Positions 16,298 through 24,197 of a DNA stretch of 35,438 nucleotides are shown here, in pieces. The stretch covers positions 1-35,438 of the forward strand of contig CACHIS010000008.1 of the NCBI GenBank assembly GCA_902579925.1. Reading direction: 5' to 3'. Under the pieces are notes generated by a model, which saw only the letters and a list, made by a program, of their open reading frames with translations, was not told where the DNA came from and did no database searches. Source of the stretch: an uncultured Pelagibacteraceae bacterium (GTDB lineage: Bacteria > Pseudomonadota > Alphaproteobacteria > Pelagibacterales > Pelagibacteraceae). Positions within the stretch are counted from its first letter, which is position 1. Each line of letters starts with the position of its first letter. The translations under genes were made by a program, and so were the position numbers.

Positions 16298-17518
16298 ATG
16301 AGCTCTGAAAAATTTATTAGAAATAAAACTGCCTTAATTACTTTAATAGCTGCAAGTTTGGTGGTTTTAATTTCCTTAGGGGTGAGACAGACCTTTGGAA
16401 TGTTTTTTATGGATTTTAGAGATGACCTGGGGATCTCTCTAACACAATCTGGATTATCTGTTGGACTTCAAATGTTAATGTGGGGATTAACAGGACCTAT
16501 ATTTGGAACAATTGCTGATAAATATGGTGGTCATAAAGCAATAGCACTTGCATTTGTTTTTTTTATAGCTGGTGTTTATTTTCTATATGCAGGTCCAAAT
16601 ACTGGAATCTTTTTTCAAATTGATTTAGGGGTTTTAGTAGGAATTGGATTAGGTGGCACAGCAATAAGTATTCCTATGTCGGTTGTTGGAAAACATTTTC
16701 CATTATCTAATAGAACAATAGCAATGAGCATAGTTACTGCGGTGGGATCTTTTGGATATTTTCTATCTCCAATTTTAACAGAATACTCTCTTACCGAAAA
16801 TGGATGGCAAACTACCTTAATTGCTTTTTTGATAGCTTTATCTATTGGTCTAATTATATCATTCTTTGTAAGATCTCCATCTTTAGAACAAACTATTGAA
16901 GCACCTAATACCCAAACCACGGCAGAAGCAGTAAAAGAAGCTTTTGGATCTAAAAGCTATATTCTTTTGGTTTCAGGTTTTTTTGTCTGTGGTTTTCACA
17001 TAACTTTAGTTGGCACTCATGTTCCTACTTATGTGATTGATAGAGGTCTTGAAAGCTGGACAGCGGCTGCAATTTTATCTTTGATAGGTTTATTTAATAT
17101 CTTTGGATCCCTCTGTAGTGGTTATCTCTCTACTAAAATGAGTAAGAAGATAATATTAAGTACAATTTATAGCTTGAGGGGATTATCTATAATTTTTTTT
17201 ATATTTTTGCCTGCGAGCAATATTAATTCATTTATTTTTGGAGCCACTTTTGGTTTTTTATGGTTGTCCACTGTCCCTGCCACAAGTGGAATAGTTGCAC
17301 ACATGTTTGGGACCAAATATCTAGGTCTTTTGTATGGTATTGTGTTTTTAAGTCATCAAATAGGTTCATTTTTTGGTGCTTATTTAGGAGGCTTGTTCCA
17401 TGATCTATATGGGTCATATGATTACGCGTGGTATTTAGCAATTGCTTTATCAGTTTTTGCAGCAATAATTCACTTACCAATCAAAGAGCAACAAGTTTTG
17501 AGATTAAAAACAGAATAA
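16298..17518 (+). CDS. MFS transporter, monocarboxylate/OFA-like
   Basis: The 406-residue protein has twelve predicted membrane helices. The MFS cytoplasmic loop motif between helices 2 and 3 reads GTIADKYGGHKAIA. LGVRQTFGMFFMDFRDDLGIS at the first helix is typical of the MCT/OFA branch. The central loop (EQTIEAPNTQTTAEAVKEAF) divides the halves. The substrate may be an organic acid but cannot be read from the sequence. It lies between metC and pabB with spacers of 6 and 1 bp, so it may be part of a long transcript without being functionally linked. Confidence 0.85.
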   Translation: MSSEKFIRNKTALITLIAASLVVLISLGVRQTFGMFFMDFRDDLGISLTQSGLSVGLQMLMWGLTGPIFGTIADKYGGHKAIALAFVFFIAGVYFLYAGPNTGIFFQIDLGVLVGIGLGGTAISIPMSVVGKHFPLSNRTIAMSIVTAVGSFGYFLSPILTEYSLTENGWQTTLIAFLIALSIGLIISFFVRSPSLEQTIEAPNTQTTAEAVKEAFGSKSYILLVSGFFVCGFHITLVGTHVPTYVIDRGLESWTAAAILSLIGLFNIFGSLCSGYLSTKMSKKIILSTIYSLRGLSIIFFIFLPASNINSFIFGATFGFLWLSTVPATSGIVAHMFGTKYLGLLYGIVFLSHQIGSFFGAYLGGLFHDLYGSYDYAWYLAIALSVFAAIIHLPIKEQQVLRLKTE

Positions 17519-17519
17519 A

Positions 17520-18680
17520 TTGAGCAGAACAAATCAACTTCAGGACATTAGCAAATCAAAAAAATCATATATCATTTACAAATCTACCAAGGGATTTGAT
17601 CTATATACTGATTTTTCTAAAAAGATTATTCTAAATGAAAAAAACATTTTTCGTTTTTTAAATGAAAAAATACCAATTAAAGGATTTAAAGAGACAGATT
17701 TATTTATTGGTTTTTTTGGTTACGAATTATTAAACAGTCTTATTGGTGTTAAAGTTCCACAGCAAAGAGATATCAACTTTCCCAAAGGCATATTTTACAA
17801 ACCTGAAAAAAAAATAAGTTTAAATAATAAATTGATTTACAATCCAAAAATTAAAACGAACTTTAAAAAAAAGTTTAAAATAAATATAGATAGTCAGCAC
17901 TATAGAAAAATTTTTGACAAATTCAAAAAAAAAATAAAAAGTGGTGAAACTTATCAAATAAAAATTTGTACCAAGTATAAGATGAAATCTAAAATTGATC
18001 CTTTGGATCTATTTTGTAGATTATCCCATACTAATTTAGCGCCAGAGGCTTTCATGATTAAAGATGAAAATTATTCTATAATTAGTTGCTCACCTGAGAA
18101 TTTAATTACTAAAATTGGATCAGTGGTAACAACTAAACCTATTGCAGGAACAGTAAAGAAAAGTAAAAAAATGACCAAAAATAAAGCATTAAATTACTTT
18201 AGAAATAATCTCAAAGAAACAAAAGAACATAATATGATTGTAGATATGGAGCGAAGTGATATTTCGCGAATATGTAAGGTTGGTTCAGTGCGATTAATTA
18301 AGGAAAAGGTTGTAGAGGAGTATAAGGACCTTTTTCATTATGTAAGTTTAATTAAAGGTGAACTTAAAAAAAAAGTTAAAAATATCGACATTATTAAAGC
18401 CATGATGCCTGGAGGATCAGTTATAGGTTGCCCAAAAATTAGTACTTTAAACCTTTTAAACAACCAAGAAAAAGAGAATAGAAATATCTACACGGGAAGT
18501 TTTGGATATATAAAATTTAATGGAGATTTAAAATTTAATATTATAATTAGATCTATTTTAAATTTTAAAAACATCTCTGAAATTTCTGTAGCCTCAGGTG
18601 TGGTTGTTGATAGTAATTCGAGACAGGAGTTTAATGAAAATTACATAAAAGCAAAAGCGCTAATTGATCTTTTTAAATGA
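17520..18680 (+). CDS. pabB: Aminodeoxychorismate synthase component I, PIAGT-type
   Basis: A chorismate-binding enzyme of 386 aa. Motifs present are CSPENLI, PIAGTVKK (PIAGT at residues 207-211), HNMIVDMERSDI, MPGGSVIGCPK and the C-terminal SGVVVDSNSRQEFNE. The usual PabB lysine motif PIKGT is replaced by PIAGT, as in anthranilate synthase and in a known subgroup of PabB enzymes that work without the covalent lysine intermediate. The following pabA and pabC genes argue for p-aminobenzoate rather than tryptophan synthesis. The start is inferred as TTG at 17520, one base after the MFS stop; no ATG exists nearby in the frame, which has a stop at 17505. The pabA start overlaps its stop by 4 bp. 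Confidence 0.83.
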   Translation: MSRTNQLQDISKSKKSYIIYKSTKGFDLYTDFSKKIILNEKNIFRFLNEKIPIKGFKETDLFIGFFGYELLNSLIGVKVPQQRDINFPKGIFYKPEKKISLNNKLIYNPKIKTNFKKKFKINIDSQHYRKIFDKFKKKIKSGETYQIKICTKYKMKSKIDPLDLFCRLSHTNLAPEAFMIKDENYSIISCSPENLITKIGSVVTTKPIAGTVKKSKKMTKNKALNYFRNNLKETKEHNMIVDMERSDISRICKVGSVRLIKEKVVEEYKDLFHYVSLIKGELKKKVKNIDIIKAMMPGGSVIGCPKISTLNLLNNQEKENRNIYTGSFGYIKFNGDLKFNIIIRSILNFKNISEISVASGVVVDSNSRQEFNENYIKAKALIDLFK

Positions 18681-19234
18681 TATACGTGATAGATCATAAT
18701 GATTCGTTTACACATAATGTGGTTCATCAATTTTCATTATTTGATAAAGTTGAATGTGATAATTACAATAATATAAATAGATTAAAACTTAAACAAGCCA
18801 AAGTAATTATTTTCTCTCCAGGACCAGGAAATCCAAAAAATTACCCCTCAACATCTAAAATTTACGATCAGTACAAGGGTAAAAAAAAAATTATAGGAAT
18901 ATGTTTGGGATTTCAACAAATACTATTTTGTGAAGGAGCAAAAATTATAGAACAGAATAAAATTTACCATGGTTACCAATCACCTGTAAAAGTTATAAAC
19001 AAAAATTCAATATTTAAAAAAAACCAAATATTTAAAGTTGGTCGCTATCATTCTTTAAAATTAAAAGAGCCTTTTAAAACAAACAATTTTGATATAACTA
19101 TGAGGTGTTTAGAGTCAAAAGTCGCTATGGCATTTGAAAATAAAAAAGATAATATTTATGGATTTCAATTTCACCCAGAGTCATTTTTAACAAATAATGG
19201 TAACTTACTTATTAAAAAAATCTTATCGGCTTAA
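18677..19234 (+). CDS. pabA: Glutamine amidotransferase, PabA/TrpG type
   Basis: A class I glutamine amidotransferase of 185 aa. The oxyanion motif is FSPGPGNP, the nucleophile Cys76 lies in IIGICLGFQQI, and His166 and Glu168 lie in FHPESF. In most members the nucleophile elbow reads GHQ; here it is GFQ. It supplies ammonia to PabB. The gene overlaps pabB by 4 bp and pabC by 38 bp, indicating tight coupling. TrpG function cannot be excluded from the sequence alone, since many bacteria use one amidotransferase for both pathways. Confidence 0.88.
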   Translation: MIYVIDHNDSFTHNVVHQFSLFDKVECDNYNNINRLKLKQAKVIIFSPGPGNPKNYPSTSKIYDQYKGKKKIIGICLGFQQILFCEGAKIIEQNKIYHGYQSPVKVINKNSIFKKNQIFKVGRYHSLKLKEPFKTNNFDITMRCLESKVAMAFENKKDNIYGFQFHPESFLTNNGNLLIKKILSA

Positions 19235-19967
19235 AGATCTTAAAGAAATTAATTTTAAAGATTTATGGGGCGACCATGGAATTTTCACAACAATGTGGGT
19301 TTATGGAAAACCCCCTAAAATTTTATTTTTTAATGATCACATTCAAAATCTAATAAAGTCTTTAAAAAGTTATAATATCAATAAAAAAAATCTTAAAAAC
19401 GATATCTTAAAAATTATTAATAAAAATTTATCAAAAAAAAAAAATTACAATCATCTTTTAAGAGTTGCCTTAAATAAAAATATTTTATCAATTTCTTTGA
19501 GAAAAAGGATAAAGCCAAAGTTAGATTTTAGCTTAAAACTTGTTAATTTAAAAAGAGAAAAACCTAGGTACAAAAATCTCAAATATAAAAAAATTTTATC
19601 TTATTTATCTAAAATGGATAATTCAAAATCAGATATTGGACTTGTTCATAGAAACAGACTTTTTGAAACTGGTACATCAAATCTCTTATTTGTTTGTAAA
19701 AGCGATATATTTTCTCCTTCAAAAAATTTTTATAAGGGAATAACTTATAATTTTTTTAAATCAAAAAAAAAAATATTAAAAAAAGAAATTTTTTTAAGTG
19801 AACTAAATAATTATGAAGAAATATTATTAATTGGCTCTGGTAAAGGTGTTGCTTCTGTTAAGAATATAAAACAATTAGGTTGGAAAAGAAAAAAGTTAGA
19901 TCAATACAAAATATTTTCTAAATATTATAATTCAGCTATAAGCAGAAATAGTTTATATAAATTTTGA
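19197..19967 (+). CDS. pabC: Aminotransferase class IV, probable 4-amino-4-deoxychorismate lyase
   Basis: The N-terminal FKDLWGDHGIFTTMWVYG aligns with the GLFET-type start of PabC/BCAT enzymes. The PLP lysine is probably Lys132 in KKILSYLSKMD, and FETGTSNLLFV (Glu157) is the cofactor-binding motif. The C-terminal IGSGKGVASVKNI corresponds to the usual NS-x-G-V-PV-I stretch. It would eliminate pyruvate from aminodeoxychorismate to give p-aminobenzoate for folate. The protein is unusually lysine-rich and divergent (roughly one residue in five is Lys). The ATG at 19197 lies 38 bp inside pabA; the first following methionine is at residue 33, which would remove conserved sequence. Confidence 0.8.
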   Translation: MVTYLLKKSYRLKDLKEINFKDLWGDHGIFTTMWVYGKPPKILFFNDHIQNLIKSLKSYNINKKNLKNDILKIINKNLSKKKNYNHLLRVALNKNILSISLRKRIKPKLDFSLKLVNLKREKPRYKNLKYKKILSYLSKMDNSKSDIGLVHRNRLFETGTSNLLFVCKSDIFSPSKNFYKGITYNFFKSKKKILKKEIFLSELNNYEEILLIGSGKGVASVKNIKQLGWKRKKLDQYKIFSKYYNSAISRNSLYKF

Positions 19968-19970
19968 CTT

Positions 19971-20369
19971 ATGAGAGATCCAAATGATCCATGTTTATTT
20001 TGTAATTGCAAAGAAAGTGGTGTTATAATTAAAAATCATCTAGCTTACGCTAGTTACGACACTTACCCAGTTTCAAAATATCATTGTTTAATAATACCCA
20101 AGAGACACATGAAGAATTTTTTTGATTTAACAAATGAAGAACTTGTTGCTTGTAATGATCTCATAAAGGCTGTTAAAAAAGATATTCTAAACAAGGACCC
20201 AGATGTAGAAGGTTTTAATTTGGGAACTAATATTGGTAAAGTTTCAGGTCAATCGATCCTACATTGCCATTTTCATTTAATACCGAGAAGACCTGGAGAT
20301 GTGGAGAATCCACAAGGAGGAGTAAGATCAGTAATTCCAAGCAAGCAACACTATAAAAGAAAAAAATAG
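19971..20369 (+). CDS. HIT-family nucleotide hydrolase
   Basis: The histidine triad is at 98-102 as HCHFH followed by LIPRR, with the middle His100 as the nucleophile. The N-terminal CLFCNC (Cys8, Cys11) resembles the zinc-binding start of HIT proteins. YPVSKYHCLIIPKRH is also typical. The 132-residue length suits HinT or diadenosine-polyphosphate hydrolases. It starts 3 bp after pabC, so it ends the metC-to-HIT run. No link between HIT activity and p-aminobenzoate synthesis is implied by the sequence. Family confidence is high, substrate confidence is low. Confidence 0.92.
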   Translation: MRDPNDPCLFCNCKESGVIIKNHLAYASYDTYPVSKYHCLIIPKRHMKNFFDLTNEELVACNDLIKAVKKDILNKDPDVEGFNLGTNIGKVSGQSILHCHFHLIPRRPGDVENPQGGVRSVIPSKQHYKRKK

Positions 20370-20469
20370 CCTTTTTATAAAGACAAATTGCCATTAGTTT
20401 GAGGTTGATCTCTTTTTTTAAGTAGATTAGATATTTATCTTTAAAAAAAAAAATTAATATTAGGCGGAC

Positions 20470-21264
20470 ATGTTTCAAACAAATCCATTTTCAATATTAG
20501 CAGAGACTCTCTCTCCTTTAGCTATGCAAGGTTTCATTTTTGCAATGGTAATACTAATTGCTGCTGGAACAGTTATACAAATGATAAACCATAAAAATTT
20601 GACCTACTTTTTTAATAATGCAAAAAAAGCAAAATTAGCTGCTACTAAAAAATTAGGAATTGGTGAAAAGACTTCAATTATTGCAAAAACAACCGTTGTA
20701 GATATTGGAACAACTTCAGAATTGGGTTTTGGAAAAAGAAGATTAGCTCATGTTTTAGGTATGTACGGCACAATTTTATTTTGGGTATCCTCATCCGTAT
20801 TAGTTTTTGGTTATACGGGTATAGATAAATCTAACTCTGAGTTTTGGTCTTTGCTTTGGCATATAGGGGCAATACTCACGTGCTTAGGTGGTTACTGGTT
20901 TTGGTTTTTTTTAAGAGTTGATGTATCAGCAGAGGCTCATCCTTGGTATAGAATTATTAAAGCAGATTTATTTGTTCTTGCTTTATTAGCCTGTGCAACT
21001 TTTGGGTTAGCATGGTCTTATACTCAGTATAATGGTCAAGTTGGATTATCTTTTTTATTTCTTACATTATTTGTTTTAGCGAATCTGGCTTTATTTGGAG
21101 GTGTATACTGGTCTAAATTTGCACACATGTTTTATAAACCTGGTGCAGCAATTCAAAAAAATTTGGCAGAAGCCGATGGTTCTAGAGATAATTTACCACC
21201 ACCAGCAGATGCACCTGAGCAATTTGGCCTAGGTATAAAAAGAGAAGAGCCAAAACACTATTAA
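20470..21264 (+). CDS. aprM: AprM-like membrane anchor of APS reductase
   Basis: The 264-residue protein has about five to six membrane helices. It begins with one helix (PLAMQGFIFAMVILIAAGTVI), then a soluble stretch with KTTVVDIGTTSELGF and KRRLAHVLGMYGTILFW, then WHIGAILTCLGGYWFWFFLRVDV, and a cytoplasmic tail. Its position immediately before aprB and aprA is the AprMBA arrangement known from sulfur-oxidising bacteria, where the membrane protein passes electrons to quinone. The identification rests mostly on this context. It lies 100 bp after the HIT gene, so a separate promoter is likely, and TTAGGCGG before the ATG may be the ribosome binding site. Confidence 0.85.
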   Translation: MFQTNPFSILAETLSPLAMQGFIFAMVILIAAGTVIQMINHKNLTYFFNNAKKAKLAATKKLGIGEKTSIIAKTTVVDIGTTSELGFGKRRLAHVLGMYGTILFWVSSSVLVFGYTGIDKSNSEFWSLLWHIGAILTCLGGYWFWFFLRVDVSAEAHPWYRIIKADLFVLALLACATFGLAWSYTQYNGQVGLSFLFLTLFVLANLALFGGVYWSKFAHMFYKPGAAIQKNLAEADGSRDNLPPPADAPEQFGLGIKREEPKHY

Positions 21265-21296
21265 TATGATATTAAAAATTAGGAGAAAATAAAATT

Positions 21297-21767
21297 ATGT
21301 CAACTTTTGTTTATATGACAAGATGTGATGGTTGTGGGCATTGTGTGGATATTTGTCCTTCAGATATAATGCACATTGATGAAAATATTAGACGTGCAAA
21401 AAATATAGAACCAAATTTTTGTTGGGAGTGTTATTCATGCGTTAAGGCTTGTCCCAATCATGCAATAGATGTACGTGGTTACGCCGACTTTGCCCCTATG
21501 GGACATAGTGTAAGAGTTAGAAGAGAGGAAGAGAAGGGCACCATTTCGTGGAAAATCAAATTTAGAAATGGAACAGAAAAAAACTTTGTTTCCCCAATAA
21601 CAACTAAACCATGGGGTAAATTTATCCCTAAACTTGCTGAAGGTGATAAACCCAATCAAGGTGAAATTAACTCTCAAAGACTTTATTCCGAACCAGAAGG
21701 ATTAAATACAGATCAAGAGCTACCAACTGTTCCAAAGGATTCTTTTAAAAAAGGTGTTTACTATTAA
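21297..21767 (+). CDS. aprB: Adenylylsulfate reductase beta subunit AprB
   Basis: An iron-sulfur protein of 156 aa with two [4Fe-4S] clusters: Cys10, Cys13, Cys16 and Cys20 (CDGCGHCVDICP) and Cys42, Cys45, Cys48 and Cys52 (CWECYSCVKACP). RGYADFAPMGHSVRVRREE follows the second cluster as usual in AprB. It moves electrons between AprA and the membrane carrier. AGGAGA upstream is a good ribosome binding site. The stop overlaps the aprA start by one base (TAATG). Confidence 0.95.
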   Translation: MSTFVYMTRCDGCGHCVDICPSDIMHIDENIRRAKNIEPNFCWECYSCVKACPNHAIDVRGYADFAPMGHSVRVRREEEKGTISWKIKFRNGTEKNFVSPITTKPWGKFIPKLAEGDKPNQGEINSQRLYSEPEGLNTDQELPTVPKDSFKKGVYY

Positions 21768-23626
21768 TGGCTAAACATAAAACACATTATGAAGAGTGTG
21801 ATGTATTAGTTGTTGGTGGTGGAATGGCTGGAACTGGTGCCACTTTTGAAGCAAGGCACTGGGGAAGAGATTTAAAAATAATTTGTGTAGAAAAAGCAAA
21901 TATCGATCGAAGTGGTGCAGTCGCTCAAGGTCTTTATGCTATTAACTGTTATATGGGTATGCAATGGGGCGAAAATCAACCTGAGGATCATGTAAGATAT
22001 GCACGAAACGATCTTATGGGATTGGTGCGGGAAGACTTAGGTTATGATATGGCAAGACACGTAGACTCCACTGTTCATATGTTTGATGAATGGGGTCTTC
22101 CAATGATGAAGAATGAAAAGACAGGTAGATATCTAAGAGAAGGTAAATGGCAAATCATGATTCATGGCGAAAGTTATAAACCTATCGTTGCAGAAGCTGC
22201 AAAAAAATCAGCAGACAAAATTTATAATAGAATAATAGTTACTCATTTGTTGATGGACGAGTCTCAAGAAAATAGAATTGGTGGTGCAGTTGGATTCAAT
22301 ATGAGAACAGGGGATTTTCATGTTTTTAGATCAAAAACAGTTATAGTTGCAGCTGGAGGAGCATCTCATATCTTCAAACCGAGAGCTGTTGGAGAAGGGA
22401 TGGGAAGAACTTGGTATGCTCCATGGAGTAATGGTTCAGCTTACGCATTACCTATTGCTGCAGGAGCTAAAATGACACAAATGGAAAATAGAATTGTTTT
22501 GTGTAGATTTAAAGACGGTTACGGACCGGTTGGAGCATATTTTTTACATTTAAAAACTTATACCCAAAATGCTAATGGAGAGAATTACGAAAAGAAGTGG
22601 TATGATCAAACTAAAGAATTGGTTGGAGAATATATTGATCATCACCCAACTCCAACATGTTTAAGAAATCATGCATTTATTCAAGAAGTTGCTTCAGGCA
22701 ACGGTCCGATTCAAATGGTTACAACAGAGGCTTTTCAAGATCCACATTTAGAAACAGTGGGTTGGGAAAATTTTTTAGGAATGACTGTCGGTCAAGCAGT
22801 GGTTTGGGCGTCGCAAAATATAGACCCTAAGTATACAAATCCAGAATTAACTACATCAGAACCATATGTAATGGGTTCACATGCAACTTGTTCTGGAGCT
22901 TGGGTAAGTGGACCAGAAGATCTTTCCCCTCCAGAATATTTTTGGGGTTATAATAGAATGTTGACTATAGACGGTCTGTTTGGTGCGGGAGACACTGTTG
23001 GAGGAAGTGCTCATAAATTTTCATCTGGATCATTTACAGAGGGAAGATTGGCTGCAAAAGCTGCAGTGAAATATATTGAAGATCAAAAAGCTACAGGTAT
23101 TCAAGTTTCAGATCAACAGTGTGATAATTTTAAAAAAGAGGTTTATAAACCGCTTGATAATTATACTGTAGCTCAAAACGAAATTACTGGAGGAACAGTA
23201 TCTCCAAGTTATATTTCTCCAATACAAGGTTTACAAAGACTTCAAAAAATTATGGATGAGTATGTTGGTGGAATAACTGCAAATTACATGACGAACGGCA
23301 ACATGCTTAAGAGAGCCTTAGAGTTATTGGTGTGGCTTCAAGAAGATTTGGAAAATGTTGGTGCAGAGGATTATCATCAATTGATGAGAGCTTGGGAGTT
23401 AAAGCATAGAACTCTTACATCTCAATGTGTTACAGAACATACACTTTTTAGAGAAGAAACTCGTTGGCCAGGTTATTATTATAGAGGAGATCATATGAAA
23501 CTAGACGATGAAAACTGGCACTGTTTAACTGTTTCAAGAAGAGATCCTAAAACTGGAAAATTTTCAATGGAGAAAGTTCCGGTTTATCATATTGTGGATG
23601 AAAAAGAGAAGAAGAAGGCCTCATAA
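21767..23626 (+). CDS. aprA: Adenylylsulfate reductase alpha subunit AprA
   Basis: The flavoprotein subunit (619 aa). The FAD-binding motif CDVLVVGGGMAGTGATFEA is at the N-terminus, and VCVEKANIDRSGAVAQG-like IICVEKANIDRSGAVAQG follows. VIVAAGGASHIFKPR and LFGAGDTVGGSAHKFSSGSFTEGR are AprA features. It converts sulfite plus AMP to adenosine 5'-phosphosulfate in the oxidising direction. The reverse use, sulfate reduction, is unlikely here because no dissimilatory sulfite reductase or QmoABC is near and AprM is present. It probably disposes of sulfite released by SuyAB and Xsc encoded nearby. ATP sulfurylase is not in the window. Confidence 0.97.
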   Translation: MAKHKTHYEECDVLVVGGGMAGTGATFEARHWGRDLKIICVEKANIDRSGAVAQGLYAINCYMGMQWGENQPEDHVRYARNDLMGLVREDLGYDMARHVDSTVHMFDEWGLPMMKNEKTGRYLREGKWQIMIHGESYKPIVAEAAKKSADKIYNRIIVTHLLMDESQENRIGGAVGFNMRTGDFHVFRSKTVIVAAGGASHIFKPRAVGEGMGRTWYAPWSNGSAYALPIAAGAKMTQMENRIVLCRFKDGYGPVGAYFLHLKTYTQNANGENYEKKWYDQTKELVGEYIDHHPTPTCLRNHAFIQEVASGNGPIQMVTTEAFQDPHLETVGWENFLGMTVGQAVVWASQNIDPKYTNPELTTSEPYVMGSHATCSGAWVSGPEDLSPPEYFWGYNRMLTIDGLFGAGDTVGGSAHKFSSGSFTEGRLAAKAAVKYIEDQKATGIQVSDQQCDNFKKEVYKPLDNYTVAQNEITGGTVSPSYISPIQGLQRLQKIMDEYVGGITANYMTNGNMLKRALELLVWLQEDLENVGAEDYHQLMRAWELKHRTLTSQCVTEHTLFREETRWPGYYYRGDHMKLDDENWHCLTVSRRDPKTGKFSMEKVPVYHIVDEKEKKKAS

Positions 23627-23643
23627 AAATCTAAAATAATTTA

Positions 23644-23994
23644 ATGGATCTTTTAGCAAAATCAGATGAGGAGATCTTTGCAATTGCTAAACCTTTTTGG
23701 GAAAATCTAGTTCGAGCCTCAAATATGAAAGATTATGGGGGTTTTACAAGAGATTTTTCAACACAAATGTTGTTTGGAGCTAATGAGGTAGAACTTGGAA
23801 AACAATGGGCTAACAATAAAATAATTACCAATTTAAATGAAACTTATGAACCCTTTGGAACTCTGAGAAGAGGTGACCATATCACGGTATTGATCAAGCA
23901 AACTAATAAGGAAATACCTGGAGAATTTTTAGGAAGATTAGTGCTTGGTGTAGAGGATGACCTGATCAAGATCTTTGGTGCAACAATTTATTAA
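23644..23994 (+). CDS. Small NTF2-like protein, last gene of the apr operon
   Basis: A 116-residue soluble protein I cannot name. It starts with an acidic helix (DEEIFAIAKPFWENLVRASN), then KDYGGFTRDFSTQML, and ends in antiparallel strands (GDHITVLIKQTN, EFLGRLVLGVEDDLIKIFGATIY). This helix-then-strands order resembles NTF2/SnoaL-type folds (DUF3887-like), which is inference. It starts 17 bp after aprA, so it is likely cotranscribed and may serve the Apr complex. There are no cysteines and no signal peptide. Confidence 0.65.
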   Translation: MDLLAKSDEEIFAIAKPFWENLVRASNMKDYGGFTRDFSTQMLFGANEVELGKQWANNKIITNLNETYEPFGTLRRGDHITVLIKQTNKEIPGEFLGRLVLGVEDDLIKIFGATIY

Positions 23995-24001
23995 TTAAGA
24001 T

Positions 24002-24029
24002 TTGACAATTTTTTCACTGGGTGTATTCA
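24002..24029 (+). promoter_or_regulatory. Possible promoter after the apr operon
   Basis: TTGACA (24002-24007) is a perfect -35 box. TATTCA (24024-24029) stands 16 bp further, but matches TATAAT at only three of six positions. It would start transcription almost at the ATG at 24038. Proposed from sequence match only. Confidence 0.3.
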
Positions 24030-24037
24030 ATGAATAA

Positions 24038-24172
24038 ATGCATCTTTCAAATTTAAAAATCTTAAATAAAATAACTAGCAAAAAATCAACTTTTATTAAA
24101 ACTGGAATTTTTTCTGCTATTGCTGCCTGTTGGGGTGTCATAATAGTTGGAACTTTTATAACTTTTAAATAA
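24038..24172 (+). CDS. Small single-pass membrane protein, 44 aa
   Basis: Read by hand in the 203 bp gap between the apr operon and the exporter gene. The ATG at 24038 follows an in-frame stop directly (24035-24037). The peptide has a basic start (MHLSNLKILNKITSKKSTFIK) and one hydrophobic helix (TGIFSAIAACWGVIIVGTFIT, about residues 22-42). There is no good ribosome binding site; a leaderless transcript from the TTGACA-containing promoter is possible. Function is unknown. Its position between AprMBA and a sulfite exporter makes a role as a small subunit of either plausible, but that is guesswork. Confidence 0.45.
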   Translation: MHLSNLKILNKITSKKSTFIKTGIFSAIAACWGVIIVGTFITFK

Positions 24173-24197
24173 TTAATAGTTAAAGTTTTTATATTAG

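Noticed and set aside
17520..18680. Calling the PIAGT enzyme anthranilate synthase TrpE
   Set aside because: The next genes are an amidotransferase and a class IV aminotransferase/lyase (PabC type), no other trp gene is near, and PIAGT also occurs in a PabB subclass.
20470..23626. Dissimilatory sulfate reduction from the APS reductase genes
   Set aside because: AprM rather than QmoABC is present, no dissimilatory sulfite reductase is near, and exporter plus desulfonating genes indicate the oxidising direction.
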